From assembly GCA_009760855.2 (NCBI GenBank), contig WPIO01000074.1, positions 1,161,001 through 1,225,000 on the forward strand: a stretch of DNA of 64,000 bases. The letters run 5' to 3'. Both the position numbers and the translations under genes were made by a program. Of this stretch, positions 11,100-21,699 are shown one piece after another; positions within the stretch are counted from its first letter, which is position 1, and each line of letters opens with the position of its first letter. This stretch comes from Cristatella mucedo (Eukaryota; Bryozoa; Phylactolaemata; Cristatellidae). Under the pieces are notes generated by a model that was given only the letters and a program-made list of their open reading frames with translations, was not told where the DNA came from and did not search any database.

Positions 11100-11750
11100 G
11101 ATCTGACTTGAAGGCTCAGGCACGCCTCTGGAAAGCCAGACGCCGGATACTCGTCAGCTTCTCGCGGCCATCGAAGAGAGTCAGCGTCGTACAGCCGCTT
11201 GACGCCGGTCCTCGGTAAGCTGCTGGTGGGCCGCCGCCGCCGCGCCCCCATTTCGCGAACCTCGCGGCGCCGTCCCTGTCCTGGCGACATGCGTCGACGC
11301 TGCGAAGCTACTGAAGCTGGCCACCTTCCGGAAAGGCGCAACTTCCGGAAAGGCGGTGCTTTCTGAGCCAGCGCGACGCGACGGTAAGAGGCGACGAAGC
11401 TTCTCAAGGGAAAGCTCTCCCTGCGAACCATTCGGAGGGCGTGAGCATCGACCCAGCGCGCCGAGCATCGACCAGCGAGAGGACCGTGCTCGTGCAGCGG
11501 CTCGGCTGTCTTGGAATAGAGGCGCGGAGGAGGTGCTTCGACAAGTGGGAGCGTTGCCACTCGACGCCTGTCGGTCATAATGGAAAACCCATCGGAACGC
11601 CCTGGCCGGACTCTTCGGGGGTAATTTCAGAACGGGCGCTGAAATCGGAGCACCAGCTCACCAGGCGGCGCCACTGGTGCTTTTGAAAGCGAGGCGTGCT
11701 CTTGGCCGGCTCGAGAGCGGCTCCGCTGGTGCAGCGCACAGCGCTCCCGA
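11100..11750. other. GC-rich, CpG-rich island without a supported gene
   Basis: Composition shifts sharply to GC/CpG-rich. A minus frame of 213 codons (10937-11578) and + frames overlap it, but all are Arg/Ala-rich translations typical of GC-rich DNA, with no domain. An island like this could carry a first exon or promoter. I could not identify one. Confidence 0.35.
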
Positions 11751-11759
11751 ATCGAGTCT

Positions 11760-12515
11760 GGATTCTGGGTAGCTTGATGGAAAAAAAAAACGTTTTTAAA
11801 GTGGACTAGCCAAGTGAGTCAAGTATGCTGCTGACGTCCTCGACGCCATTGCCGGCCCGCAAAGACGTACGGATAAAGCTGACACGTTTCATGACACCGA
11901 CGTCACGGAAAAAGTTTTCGTGCCTACGCAAATCAGCAGACGGCTCGATAAGCTAATTATATTGCAATTTCTTCCGCAGATTCGCGAGAGAGTCGATCGT
12001 CGTCGCGTCGTCTCGGACGCTTGCTCGCGTGCGAGCTCACTAAGCTCTCTCACGTGGGGGACAATGCGAGCTCCTGTCCTGTCATCTCTCTCCAAAATGA
12101 GGACATCTAGCAGCCTGCTGCCAAGTGTCTGCGACAGTCTTCTCATCGAATCTGTCACAGGCTGTCGTCACCTCGTTCATTGAGGTGGCTGGTTAGAAGG
12201 CGTTAGCATGGACTGCGTGAGCATAGCTTATTTTAATGTAACTTAATTTTAATGTATTTTAATGTAACTGCTAAAAGCGTCACCGTCAGCAGCACTCGAA
12301 CCTGTAACTTTTTGATCGAGAGCGTACGCCATTAGCAACATGACTGTCTTACGGCTAGTCAAAGCTTGATGTAAAGAAAAACTATTCTATGTGACTAATG
12401 CAGCCACAGGCAAGGATTGTAGCATGCTTCAGCTCACTCAACGCCACTAGATAAAAGAGATTGGCCCGAGAGTAAATCTTCTTGATGTCCTCTTGATGCG
12501 AAGCGTTAGATCCTG
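11760..12515. other. Unassigned intergenic DNA
   Basis: Overlapping antiparallel frames (11889-12183) share sequence and have no recognised domain. A B-box-like 'gttcgagtgctg' on the minus strand near 12290-12310 hints at a very old tRNA-derived repeat. Confidence 0.35.
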
Positions 12516-12521
12516 CATTTA

Positions 12522-12523
12522 TG

Positions 12524-12556
<33 letters not shown>

Positions 12557-12652
12557 CACTCGATAAAGCGCCCTCAGAGAACTCAGTCTCTTTCTAGGCG
12601 CTTTACATTTGCTGCAAAGGGAAATGCAATTGAATGGTGAGTAATATCATTT
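12522..12652 (-). mobile_element. LINE 3' tail with (AAT)n
   Basis: Antisense copy of about 130 bp: (aat)n, then 'gcactcgataaagcgccctcagagaa', then 'ctttctaggcgctttacattt', ending near 'ggtgagtaatatcat'. Recent-looking and very short. Confidence 0.88.
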
Positions 12653-12861
12653 ACTGTTCTGCCTCTCTTGAGCAATTGTACCTTCGCTTTAAACTGCAAA
12701 CACTAATTCATTTCGCAACCCAAAGATCCAGGACCGGTCAAAGTCCGGCATAAGGTAGAGGCTAATTCCTGCCATTCAAAGCAATAATTAGCATCTCTGT
12801 AACTTTGCCTTATCTATGGCAGCACTCTACATATGTAATGTAATGTAATGTATCCATCAGT

Positions 12862-13300
12862 AACTCCACAAAGTCAAAAAGATCAGGTGGGTGTTACGCA
12901 GGAGAGTTTTGTATAGCGCACTCACAGCCTAAGCGGCTTTCGGTACGCATTCGGTAGCCAACAGACTTCGTCTCACGCAACAAAGAGAAAGTGGGAAGCA
13001 TAGCAGAGTCAGGAGAGCAGTTGAGGTAGTGAGTAGCATAGAAGTAGCAGTTCAGGACCAGTGAAAAAGATGTGCCATAGTCGGCAGTTGGAGAGTAGAT
13101 GTCGTTGCGTAAGAATTGTGGAAGCGAGTTCCACAGTCTAGGACCTGCAGAGCTAAAGCTTCTGTCGCCAACTGTCTTTAAGCGGAGGAATGGGACAGCT
13201 AATTTATTGTCCACACAGGACCTGAGGGCGCAAACAGGCTGAAACAGATGCAGCAGTTCAGCTAGGTACGAAGGAGCCAAGCCGTGGTGGGCCTTGTGGG
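12862..13300 (-). mobile_element. Second LINE family, C-terminal fragment (copy 1)
   Basis: The minus frame 12894-13280 (128 codons) carries the C-terminal motif block common to CR1/L2-type RTs: 'NKLAVPFLRLKTVGDRSF', 'SSAGPRLWNSLPQFLRND'. It is clearly related to, but distinct from, the main LINE, whose equivalent is 'FGDRAFSSYAPKAWNSLP'. It is 5'-truncated. Its 3' end reads 'gtaactcc/tctacaaagccataaaga' on the plus strand and lacks the main family's hairpin. Confidence 0.7.
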
Positions 13301-13632
13301 TCAGCGTAAGAACTTTGCTCTACATAAACAGCCAACTAACATAAATATTCGTATTTGTGCGTTTTTATATATTCATGCACTTGCTGTAGGCAGGCGCAAG
13401 TTCACGCATGTTGCACGCAGGCATGCAGCATGCGCATCAATTCACTTGCTTCTGAAAACAAAATATGTTTTAGTGCGTGCACTTAGCGTGCGCTCGTTCA
13501 TAACAAGACGCGGATAGTCGTCTGGAGCTCGGCTAGGAAGGCAGCCAGTCACGTTACTCGTAGAGCAGCAGCAGCCTTGACCTTCAGCTCAGATCTCGCA
13601 GCCACGCAAGGTAGCTTGATAGGCATCGAAGC

Positions 13633-13702
13633 AGCAGCTATTGGCCGTTAGCTCAGCAGCTATTGGCCGTTAGCTCAGCAGCTATTGGCCGTTAGCTCAG
13701 CA
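13633..13702. repeat. 23-bp direct repeat, three units
   Basis: 'agcagctattggccgttagctc' occurs three times in succession. Confidence 0.9.
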
Positions 13703-13879
13703 CCCTTGCCTTAATAAAAATCCTTGCCCATATCATATAGTTGCACAATCCATATTCACCTGACGGATTCTGGCGATGCTAATGCCTTGAAGACGCTTGG
13801 CGAGTCGTTGTTGTCGGCGTGCTTGCGTAAGGAGAGCACAGAAGCAACCGATAGCATCATTGACCTTGAAACGATAGTT

Positions 13880-14338
13880 TAATGTGAGGTATATCCGTCT
13901 GTAACTCTACAAAGCCATAAAGACTACGCGCATGTTACGCAGGAGAGTTTTGCATAGCGAACTCACAGCGTAAGTGGCTTTCAGTACGCATCCAACAAAC
14001 TTCGTCTCACGCAACAAAGAGAAAGTGTGAAGCTTAGCAGAGCCAGGAGAGCAGTTGAGGTAGTGAGCAGCGTGGAAGTAGCAGTTCAGGACCGCTGAAA
14101 AAGATGAGCCGCAGTCGGCTGCAGGAGAGTGGTTGTCGTTGCGTAAGAACTGTGGAAGCGAGTTCCACAGTCTAGGGCCTGCAGAGCCAAAGCTGCTGTA
14201 GCCAACGATCTTTGAGCGCAGGAACGGAACAGCTAATTTATTGTCCATACAGTATCTGAGGGCACGAGGAGGCTGAAACTTATTCAGCAGTTCAGCTAGG
14301 TATGGAGGAACCAAGCCGTGGTGGTCCAAGCCGGTGCG
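13880..14338 (-). mobile_element. Second LINE family, C-terminal fragment (copy 2)
   Basis: Minus frame 13907-14329 (140 codons). It is about four-fifths identical by eye to the copy at 12.9-13.3 kb, with the shared 'SAGPRLWNSLPQFLRND' and 'LLRETKFVG' blocks. It has the same 3' end, and it too is 5'-truncated, near the same point. Confidence 0.72.
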
Positions 14339-14339
14339 G

Positions 14340-14612
14340 ACAAGATCGTATCGTCAAGTTAGAACGGTCTATTTTGAAACTACGTAATGCTAAAAGTATT
14401 CATCACTAGCCATAAAGTACAGCTCACTAGTTCGAAGCCCATTGTACAACTGATCATTACTTTAGTTTCCAGATATGCTTACCTCATCCGGTTTCTATAG
14501 GCTATAGTTCAGAAACCCGTAATAATATATATTTGGCTGTAGTAATCTGGCTGATGCGTAATGCCCAAATTTGCTTCCAGACGCTAAGTCCACTAGTATT
14601 CGGTCATGTGAT
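14340..14612. other. Unassigned intergenic DNA
   Basis: AT-rich DNA with broken frames. Nothing supported. Confidence 0.4.
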
Positions 14613-14616
14613 TGTA

Positions 14617-14732
14617 ATAATAATGCACTTGATAAGGCGCCCTTAGAGAACTCAATCTCTTTCTAGGCGCTTTAAATTTGCTTCAAAGGGAAATGCAATT
14701 GAATGGTGATTAATATTATGCTTGATATACGA
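14617..14732 (-). mobile_element. LINE 3' tail fragment
   Basis: Antisense: 'aataataatgcacttgataaggcgcccttagagaa', then 'ctttctaggcgctttaaatttgcttcaaagg', then 'gcttgatat'. Non-coding 5'-truncated insertion. Confidence 0.85.
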
Positions 14733-14924
14733 TGTTCGCAAGAACTTGAGTTTTCGGAAGAATTCTGCAACGAACACGAACGCGCGTTAGCTCGCTCAAT
14801 GCCAGGAGGCGAGAAATTAAACTATGAGGTGTAGCACTGTTAGGTGAGTCGAGATTCTCTAATCACGCGCGTGCCTCGAGGCGTGTGCACTGTACCGCTG
14901 TAAGCGTTCATGCCACTAATATGA

Positions 14925-15110
14925 GATAATATAATATAATATGATATAATACAATAAACTAATATAATATAATATATTATATCATAATATATAATTATTA
15001 TAATATACTATATGATAATTGGAAATATTAATAGGAATTATAAATATAATTTAAAAAAACTTAGTAATATAATATAGGAATAATAATAGGCATTATATAA
15101 GAACATAATA
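14925..15110. repeat. AT-rich low-complexity ('ataatataatat') block
   Basis: Repeated 'taatataat' words and near-palindromes, directly visible, with no coding content. Confidence 0.85.
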
Positions 15111-15119
15111 GAATTCCTA

Positions 15120-15268
15120 CATATAGCGTCCTGAGAGAACTTAATCCCTATTTTGGCGCCTCACCTACGCCATGGGGCTCGAGAACCCATGAACTCGACC
15201 TCGGCTTCTCGGTCTCCGGGGCAGCGAATACCTTAACCGCTTGGCCAAATCAGCACGGTCTCTTGTCG
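15120..15268 (-). mobile_element. tRNA-derived SINE, family 2
   Basis: On the minus strand the head reads 'gtgctgatttggccaagcgg' (A-box), then a B-box region 'gaggtcgagttcatgggttctcgagcccc'. The tail 'gaggcgccaaaatagggattaagttctctcaggacgc' matches the LINE 3' hairpin. Identified by comparison with the clean copy at 45.99-46.16 kb. Confidence 0.68.
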
Positions 15269-15293
15269 GGTGGCAAGTAAGAGGCTGTCAAAA

Positions 15294-15384
15294 TATTAAT
15301 AATAATAATAACAATAATAATGTACTTGATAAAGCGCGCTCAGAGAACCTAATCTCTTTCTAGACGCTTTACATTTGCTGAACT
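15294..15384 (-). mobile_element. LINE 3' tail with (AAT)n
   Basis: Antisense (aataat)n, then 'gtacttgataaagcgcgctcagagaa', then 'ctttctagacgctttacatttgctg'. Under 100 bp, a minimal insertion. Confidence 0.85.
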
Positions 15385-15389
15385 AATAC

Positions 15390-16220
15390 TACCAATGACC
15401 AATGAGCCTCTGACCTAGCGATCGCACTTACTGTCCTAGCACCCGTTTCCGGTTAGTACGCTGACATCCCACAGCGCCAGCAGCAGCGACTAGAGGGTGG
15501 AAGCAGCCAGCTGCGACGGTAGGCGGCGACGACGAGACGTCGGCCAAGTTGGCACTGAACGGCTCTTGATAGTTTACAGATGGGCGGTTATGTCAGGCTT
15601 ATCCGGAGCCATTTGGGATGGTCATCAGCTGCTTTCGGTGACGAAGCCACTAATCGGTCGGAGCTGTTGCAAGCGTCCTCGTCACTGAGCGACGCAGTAC
15701 ACGGTACAAAAGCAGCCACAGACGACGCGGCTGATGATTGCAGAACTGTTGCCGTTCCGGAAATTGCGACCTTACTCGGCTGGCTGGCTGGCTCTGGTTC
15801 GTACACTTTGGCTTATGCCTGGCAGTCTGAGCTTCGATGCGAACATGCTGCCTACAAGGCTGCTGCATAATCCGTCCGCTTGTGCCCGGGCTCTACTGCT
15901 AGCGTATGCAGATACTTCTTAACCGATTTTAACCTCGAGGCCAAGCGAGAGCGGCTGTAACTGACTTTCAATGGTAGCTCGATCGGATGGCGACTTGCAG
16001 CTCTCCCACACCTGCATCGGCATGTGCTGTCATGTTCATTGTGTCTGCACATGCGCAGGCCCAAAAGGCTGCGGGTATTTTGCATTCGCTATGGAAATCC
16101 AACTTGTGAAGTAGTAATACAAATCAAGCATAGTACCTCTAATACGGCAGTTTATAGGGCTGGGGTCTACTCTAATATATCTATGTCAAGGGCAGTGTGG
16201 TTTTGGTTTATCATATCAAC
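15390..16220. other. Unassigned DNA with overlapping short frames
   Basis: Five overlapping frames on both strands (15497-16085) have no domain and no signal peptide. I do not call a gene. Confidence 0.4.
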
Positions 16221-16225
16221 TATTC

Positions 16226-16292
16226 GTTTGAAGCAAACGAAAAGCTCCTGGAAAGAGATTGAGTCCGCTTAGGGAGCTGTATCAAATGTATT
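16226..16292 (+). mobile_element. LINE 3' hairpin remnant
   Basis: 'ctcctggaaagagattgagtccgcttagggagctgtatcaaatgtatt' is a diverged sense copy of the LINE 3' terminal hairpin. Confidence 0.6.
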
Positions 16293-16319
16293 ATTAGCGA
16301 TATTGTAACTACAAATTAG

Positions 16320-17322
16320 GTTTGTCTGCAATGTTTCAAGCTCGGAATTGGTTAACCATACTAGAACTAACTTACTAGTTATGGGAAAACCCTGTGATTC
16401 AGAGGTTAGAAAGGCTGACGCTCAAAATTGGCTCTGCCAGCATATGTCCTGTTGAATCAGCTCGAAATCTAGGTGTCATATTCCAAAGCGACCTCTTGTT
16501 AGACGACCATATTAGCTCCACAGTAAAAAATGCCTATTTTCAGCTCCATAACATTGCTAAAATTCGGGCTTGTTTAGATAAGGATAGCACGTCCAAGTTG
16601 ATCCATGCATTCGTGACATCTCGTCTCGACTTCTGCAACTCACTGCTTACTGGCCTACCAGCATGTGCGATCAGGCGATTGCAGCTGGTGCAAAACTCTG
16701 CAGCTAGGCTTGTCTGTCGTGAGCGTCGCAGTTGCCATGTTACTCCACTTCTCGCCGACCTGCACTGGCTACCCGTCAAGCAACGGATTGACTTCAAGAT
16801 TTTGTCGCTCACTTTTAGGTCCCTTCATTCTATGGCTCCAGCCTATTTCTCAGATATACTACCCATCAGGCCAAGCATCGTACCACCCGCTTTTCGGAAT
16901 CCAACAGTCTACAAATACCTCATACAAACCTTAAATCCTATGGAGACCGTGCATTTAGTTCGTATGTTCCCAAAGCCTGGAACTTCCTCCTGACCTGCGT
17001 CAGAACATCCCCTGACCTGACCACATTTAAAAGGAACTTAAAAACACGCCCATTTAGGACACCATATAATGGGTCCCTGTGATTCGTCCTTCATGTGCTT
17101 ATGCGTGCTGACACTGTGCATGCTGCCACTAACCACATTTGCATGCTGACCCTGTGCATGTCACCCTAACCATGTTATTCAGGTTGTTTGTTTATCAAGC
17201 ATGATATTACCTATCATTCAATCAGGTTTCCTTTTGCAGCAAATGTAAAGCGCCTAGAAAGAGATTGAGTTCTCTGAGGGTGCTTTATCAAGTGTATTAT
17301 TATTATTATTTTTATTATGACC
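16320..17322 (+). mobile_element. 5'-truncated CR1/L2-like LINE (RT C-terminus and 3' end)
   Basis: The sense copy begins inside the RT region just after the catalytic motif, at 'actaacttactagttatggg'. It has an open frame 16394-16993 covering the RT thumb and C-terminal block ('LVQNSAARLVCRERRSCH', 'DLHWLPVKQRIDFK'), which ends in frameshifts. The 3' untranslated segment and hairpin then lead to a poly(ATT) at about 17300-17320. A relatively young but dead insertion. Confidence 0.88.
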
Positions 17323-17482
17323 ATGTGCTTGCATGCATTCATGTGACCCAATCAACGATGTCGCAGCTTAGAGTGGAGTAATACACTGTAGATACTCAGT
17401 TTGTCCACGTTTGAGATATGTACGTATGTTTGTATGTATGTACGTATCGCCGCCTGTAACTCTACAAAGCCATAAAGACCAC

Positions 17483-17484
<2 letters not shown>

Positions 17485-17528
<44 letters not shown>
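17485..17528. repeat. (GT)n microsatellite
   Basis: Uninterrupted 'gtgtgt' run. Frames through it are artefacts. Confidence 0.95.
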
Positions 17529-17531
<3 letters not shown>

Positions 17532-17535
17532 GAAG

Positions 17536-17732
17536 GAGAGTTTTGGTATAGATGGCACACTAGGTAGGGCAGTTGCTTTCACGGCCTCGGTCCCGAGGTC
17601 GTGGGTTCGATTCCTGAGGTGGGGCGATCCTTTATCGCCACTGCAAGCGGTGGTGATAGCTGTAAAGGCTCATCTGTCGCTATACAAAAGAGGCTGTTTA
17701 ACTAGCTAGGATTTATTTATTTATTTATTTAC
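17536..17732 (+). mobile_element. tRNA-derived SINE, family 1, best-preserved sense copy
   Basis: A-box 'tggcacactaggtagggc', B-box 'gtgggttcgattcctgag', body 'cctttatcgccactgcaagcggtggtgatagctgtaaaggctc', end 'aaaagaggctgtttaactagctagg' and tail (attt)n at 17711-17730. It is inserted in a second-family LINE fragment. Confidence 0.82.
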
Positions 17733-17865
17733 TCACAGCGTAAGTGGCTTTCAGTACGCATTCAATAGCCAACAGACTTCATCTCACCCAAGAAAGAGAA
17801 AGTGGGAAGCATTGCAGAGTTAAAGTGGGAAGCATTGCAGAGTCAGGAGAACAGGTGAGGTAGTG

Positions 17866-17930
17866 AGTAATAATAATAATAATAATAATGCACTTGATAA
17901 AGCGCCCTCAGAGAACTTAATCGCTCTACG
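17866..17930 (-). mobile_element. LINE 3' tail with (AAT)n
   Basis: (aat)n, then 'gcacttgataaagcgccctcagagaacttaatc', and the copy ends there. Minimal 5'-truncated insertion. Confidence 0.82.
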
Positions 17931-17934
17931 ACGG

Positions 17935-19235
17935 TATAGTCGCATAGCTTGGGGTGGAATTGAAGCAATACTTGTATTTTGCTGGATCGGTTGAATTACG
18001 GGAGGTGCTGTATGTCCTGCTCCGGGAAGCAGCTAATGTCAGGCTTCTTCATTGCCTGGAAGTAGCAGCTCAGGACATCTGGAAAGTACGAGCCGTAGGA
18101 GCCGGAGCAAGTCAAATGTTTTTGCAAGCCACTGAGGGAGACAGGTCTTTATCTTAGATAGTGATCGGACGTGATGGCTAGCTGTATAAGCAGTTTTCTG
18201 AATGAAGCTCTTAAAAGTTGGGCAGCTGTCAAAAACGACCCTAAATTGCAAGCACGCGGCGATGGTCGAACAACAGTATCAGTCGCGTCACATCAGTTCA
18301 CTGCTGCGACGTCACGTTTCGTTCGAGCAAAAGCGTGCATATTCCATGACGGATTTTCGCTACAGTGCTCCCTGCAATCGGCTAAATCTGCCGTAGACGC
18401 TTTCGTATAGCTAAAACGGTCAAAAACGGCAGAACGCTGCGTAGAGTCTAGCACGGCCGGCATTCCTTGCGATACGACTTCCGTTTGTATTGTAGGGCAT
18501 CACTAGAGGAGATCGGACCAAGTTTTCACTATGACTGCTCTTTCTCTACTAAAAGCCCTGGTAAGACTTCTCGGAAACGTCGAATGCATCACAGTGGGCA
18601 CATTGAGCCAAAATCGAGGTCATTTTTTTCTGACATGCTGATGTCCAATATGAGGTCTGCATCAATCGGTGCCAAGCTTAAGATAATAAGATATGTCAAT
18701 TGTGCTTCTAAAAGTTGCAACCTAATGTCCGCGAGTCATGAAATCTTCATTTTGTTTAGGTTACGCTCGTCCTGACGAACACACTGGTTCAGGCTGCCGT
18801 AAGTACAAACTTGTAAAATGCTGTAGGCAGCAAAAAGGTTCAAGACAAATTACAGCGTTGGAATTCGCCTCATATGAGGTTTGAATCGCCTGTCACACAG
18901 TGGGACTTTCAAAAGCAATGCTCTCAAATACGTACCAAAATCGCCGTACAAGTCAGTGGCATTCGCGATTCAAGACATTGGTCTTGTAATCCTGTAGCAT
19001 CTGTTTGATTTCTAACCTCGCATGTCTAACGCTTAAAGTTTGCTTCTTACTTTGTGCTGCTTTGCTAAGTTTCTCTGCTGCTGTCGTTGCTGTCGTTGTG
19101 CTGAGTTTCGCTGTTGTCAAGGATTTATCACAAATGTCTGCGTCGCCGTTGGTTGGCCAACGGAAAAAATCCTGGCGCGCTCGAGGCAGAAGCGGAAGCG
19201 AGCTTTCTGTCGGCTGACGCCCCGTTTTCCGCGTC
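17935..19235. other. DNA 5' of the 19-kb WAP gene, including probable intron
   Basis: The start and signal-peptide exons of the 19-kb gene should lie upstream, but I could not find them. A hydrophobic frame at 19005-19120 lacks an ATG and usable splice sites. It looks like the pyrimidine-rich end of an intron. Confidence 0.4.
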
Positions 19236-19239
19236 GCAG

Positions 19240-19734
19240 ATTTCGCCGTACGTGTGTCCCGGCACGCTGTGCCCCGAGTGCAACTACGGCGACATTCCAG
19301 CTAAGGTCTACGCGTCTCTGTTTGGTCAGCCGTGCAACCTAGACAAACAAACTTGCAACGGCTCTCTACTGTGCTGCGAAGTCAAAGGGGTTGGCTGGAC
19401 GTGCACGAGACCTGTGGCCACTGCACCCCGCTCGGGTTCGAATACGCGAAAGCTGCGCCGCTGCGTCCTTTTTTCCGCGTCTCTCTTTTCTTGCTGGATA
19501 GAAGCTGAGCCCAAGCCAGCCTCACTCTCGTGTCTCGCAGGTTCGTGCCCTAAGAGACCGGCTGCAGGCACCAGGTTGACGGCGGCGCTCAAGCGAGCGT
19601 GCCCCGAGGACATGGGCCTGCAATGCAACTACGACAGCGAGTGCTCCGGCCAGGACCACAAGTGCTGCTTCGACTACGCGTGCTGCGGCAGCATGCCCGG
19701 ATGCCGGAAACACAAGTGCGTCAAGAGCGTCTAG
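19240..19734 (+). CDS. Secreted eight-cysteine + WAP (four-disulfide core) protein, last two exons
   Basis: Exon 19240-19435 follows the acceptor gcgtcgcag in phase 0 and encodes an eight-cysteine module (CP-x3-C-x2-C, GQPC, LLCC, WTC). Intron 19436-19540 has a pyrimidine-rich end (tgtctcgcag). Its weak donor (G|gttcga) is chosen because it gives phase 1 and places the junction 12 residues after the last cysteine counting that cysteine, exactly as in the paralogue at 53.6 kb. Exon 19541-19734 encodes a WAP-type domain: SCP, ACPEDMGLQC, NYDSEC, KCC, then paired cysteines, ending CVKSV and TAG. WAP domains are small disulfide-rich modules of secreted protease inhibitors and antimicrobial or matrix proteins, and the specific role is unknown. 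Two extra cysteines depart from the canonical eight. The 5' exons are not identified. The unspliced frame stays open through the intron, so retention cannot be excluded. Confidence 0.72.
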   Translation: MSPYVCPGTLCPECNYGDIPAKVYASLFGQPCNLDKQTCNGSLLCCEVKGVGWTCTRPVATAPRSGSNTRKLRRCVLFSASLFSCWIEAEPKPASLSCLAGSCPKRPAAGTRLTAALKRACPEDMGLQCNYDSECSGQDHKCCFDYACCGSMPGCRKHKCVKSV

Positions 19735-20031
19735 TCGCTGGCGAGAGGCAGAAAAAGACGGACAGCAGGTCGGGTGACATCTCAGTCGGTCACGGCCGAG
19801 CCGAGCGGGCAACCACTGGAGAGCTACTAGCCCTGACGCCATTTCTAATCCCGACGTGCTTCCGGTTACGTCCGAGTAAAATGGGCGCACTCGCGTGAGC
19901 CGACCGCGAATATATGCGGCTGCCACGCCACTGAAGCTGAGATTTTAACACTTCGAAAAGACTACTTCTACTTGCTGCATGTCACAAGCCTCTATTCTGA
20001 ATAAGCGTGTTTGGCTTATTCTTTATTCTCG

Positions 20032-20037
20032 AATAAA
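20032..20037 (+). terminator. Polyadenylation signal AATAAA of the 19-kb WAP gene
   Basis: AATAAA lies about 300 nt downstream of the TAG at 19734. It is the first canonical signal I see on this strand. Confidence 0.5.
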
Positions 20038-20039
20038 CT

Positions 20040-21560
20040 TGACCTGCCTGCCTGCCTCTCTCCTCATGTCCGGAGGGCAGTTCATTCCTCTGCAGCTAGT
20101 CCTAGCCATAACAAATGCTGCTACCGAATTCAGCACACTGGCCCCAGGATCATGCTGGCTCTGTCGTTAAACTAGTGTATTCTTTTGATGGCTACTGCCC
20201 ATACACCGATGACTAGCGTCTGTTAGCTTTCTTAGCACGGCGGCGGCTTAGGTGTCGCTCTCAGGGCCAGGATTGCGTTAACGTTTTTCTGACGATCAGT
20301 TGGGCGGCGACATCGCCAGTGTAGTGATCGATGCGTGAATTTGCGGTCCACAGCCTAGCCCATGAATTTCAGCTGTCGGAGCAACAGCTCATACTTGGGT
20401 GACGCATTTCCTTCGCTCGCTCTCCGAAACTTTGACCTCGACTTTGACCTCGACTTTGACCAATCAGTTCGTGTAATGCGTTGTAAGCTTTGTCAGCACC
20501 CAGAAGCTACTCGGCTGGGGATACAGCAATTTAGGAGTGATTAGCCTCAGAGCCCATCCGGTGCTTTAAGCTGATTGGCCCTTTTCCAACGGGAGCTCAG
20601 TAAATGATTGGCACTGCTTGGCCTGACCTTTAGGCATTCCAAGCAGCCTAATAGAGGCGTTTTTTCCGACGTGACTAATGAAGTCAAATGATGCTCATCA
20701 CGTCGCGGCTTTATCGATGGAGAGGAAGACTAAATTGTTATAGTGTGCTGAGTTTGGTGACTGTGTTTGGTGGCGATCGTGACAGTGACTTCTTGATACA
20801 CAAGCCACGAAATGACTTCCATAGGTCATCCATAGGGCGTTCATAGAGCTACGAGCAACCTACTTAAAGCCCTATTAATCTTGTAACGTGTTCAGTTGCA
20901 GGAATTAATGCCTCTCTAGCCTTTATCGGGATTCATCGCCGCATGACGCACCGCAGCCTATTCGTCATTGGCTTATATTTAAAAACTCAGATTAATAGGT
21001 CCGTGCATGTGCTGTGCGTAGGAGATCAGTAAACCCAAGTACCATGTGACCATTATGAAGAGTTATTGTATAGCACTGCAGTCTGGTTGCAACACTCTCA
21101 AGCGTTAGCGACGAGCAGAGCGGATGAGACTGTACGGAGCAGATGAGATCGTTAATGCCTAAGTAGTTTATTTTATTACAAGCACCATGTTTCACTTGAT
21201 TTGACACTAGCATTGTCTTGCCTCACAAAGCACCAGTGGCAGTGCCTGGCTTGGATCTCAGCATTACTCGATCGTCTTCCAAAATCCCGCCGATTATCGT
21301 TCTAAATTAGTGAGAAAGTGATCTTTTTTGACGTCGAGAGATTCTCCTAACCGTGGCGAGCTTTCATGTAAACCTATTGTGCTTGTTGGGTGACTTGGAA
21401 AAACACGTTTCACTTGACTCAGCCGACACAGTCTCACGATATGACACAACGGGATCCGACTTTTTGAGTGGGACCTGTGCATGGTCTTCTTCAAGGTCCT
21501 TGAGGCAGATTTCAAGATGTAGCTCGCCAGCTCCAGCAATGACGTGCTCTCCCGATTCTT
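20040..21560. other. Unassigned intergenic DNA
   Basis: No supported gene. A 12-bp repeat 'ctttgacctcga' (three units, about 20430-20462) is present. Confidence 0.45.
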
Positions 21561-21567
21561 TGATTGT

Positions 21568-21568
<1 letters not shown>

Positions 21569-21655
<87 letters not shown>
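21569..21655. repeat. (CT)n microsatellite
   Basis: Uninterrupted 'ctct' run of over 80 bp. Ser-Leu or Arg-Glu frames through it are artefacts. Confidence 0.97.
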
Positions 21656-21661
<6 letters not shown>

Positions 21662-21699
21662 GCCACTCACGTCTAGTTGCGACGACAGTGCTCCAAAGA

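Larger units (their letters stand above)
17437..17880 (-). mobile_element. Second LINE family fragment, split by a SINE
   Basis: 17450-17535 ('gtaactctacaaagccataaag', then (TG)n, then 'ttacgaaggagagtttt') and 17731-17860 ('actcacagcgtaagtggctttcagtacgcatt' onward) are contiguous in the copies at 12.9 and 13.9 kb. Here a family-1 SINE separates them. Internal (TG)n expansion occupies 17485-17528. Confidence 0.72.

Noticed and set aside
19005-19217. Hydrophobic frame as the missing signal exon of the 19-kb WAP gene
   Set aside because: Begins at TTG after an in-frame stop, with no ATG and no usable donor. Better explained as pyrimidine-rich intron.
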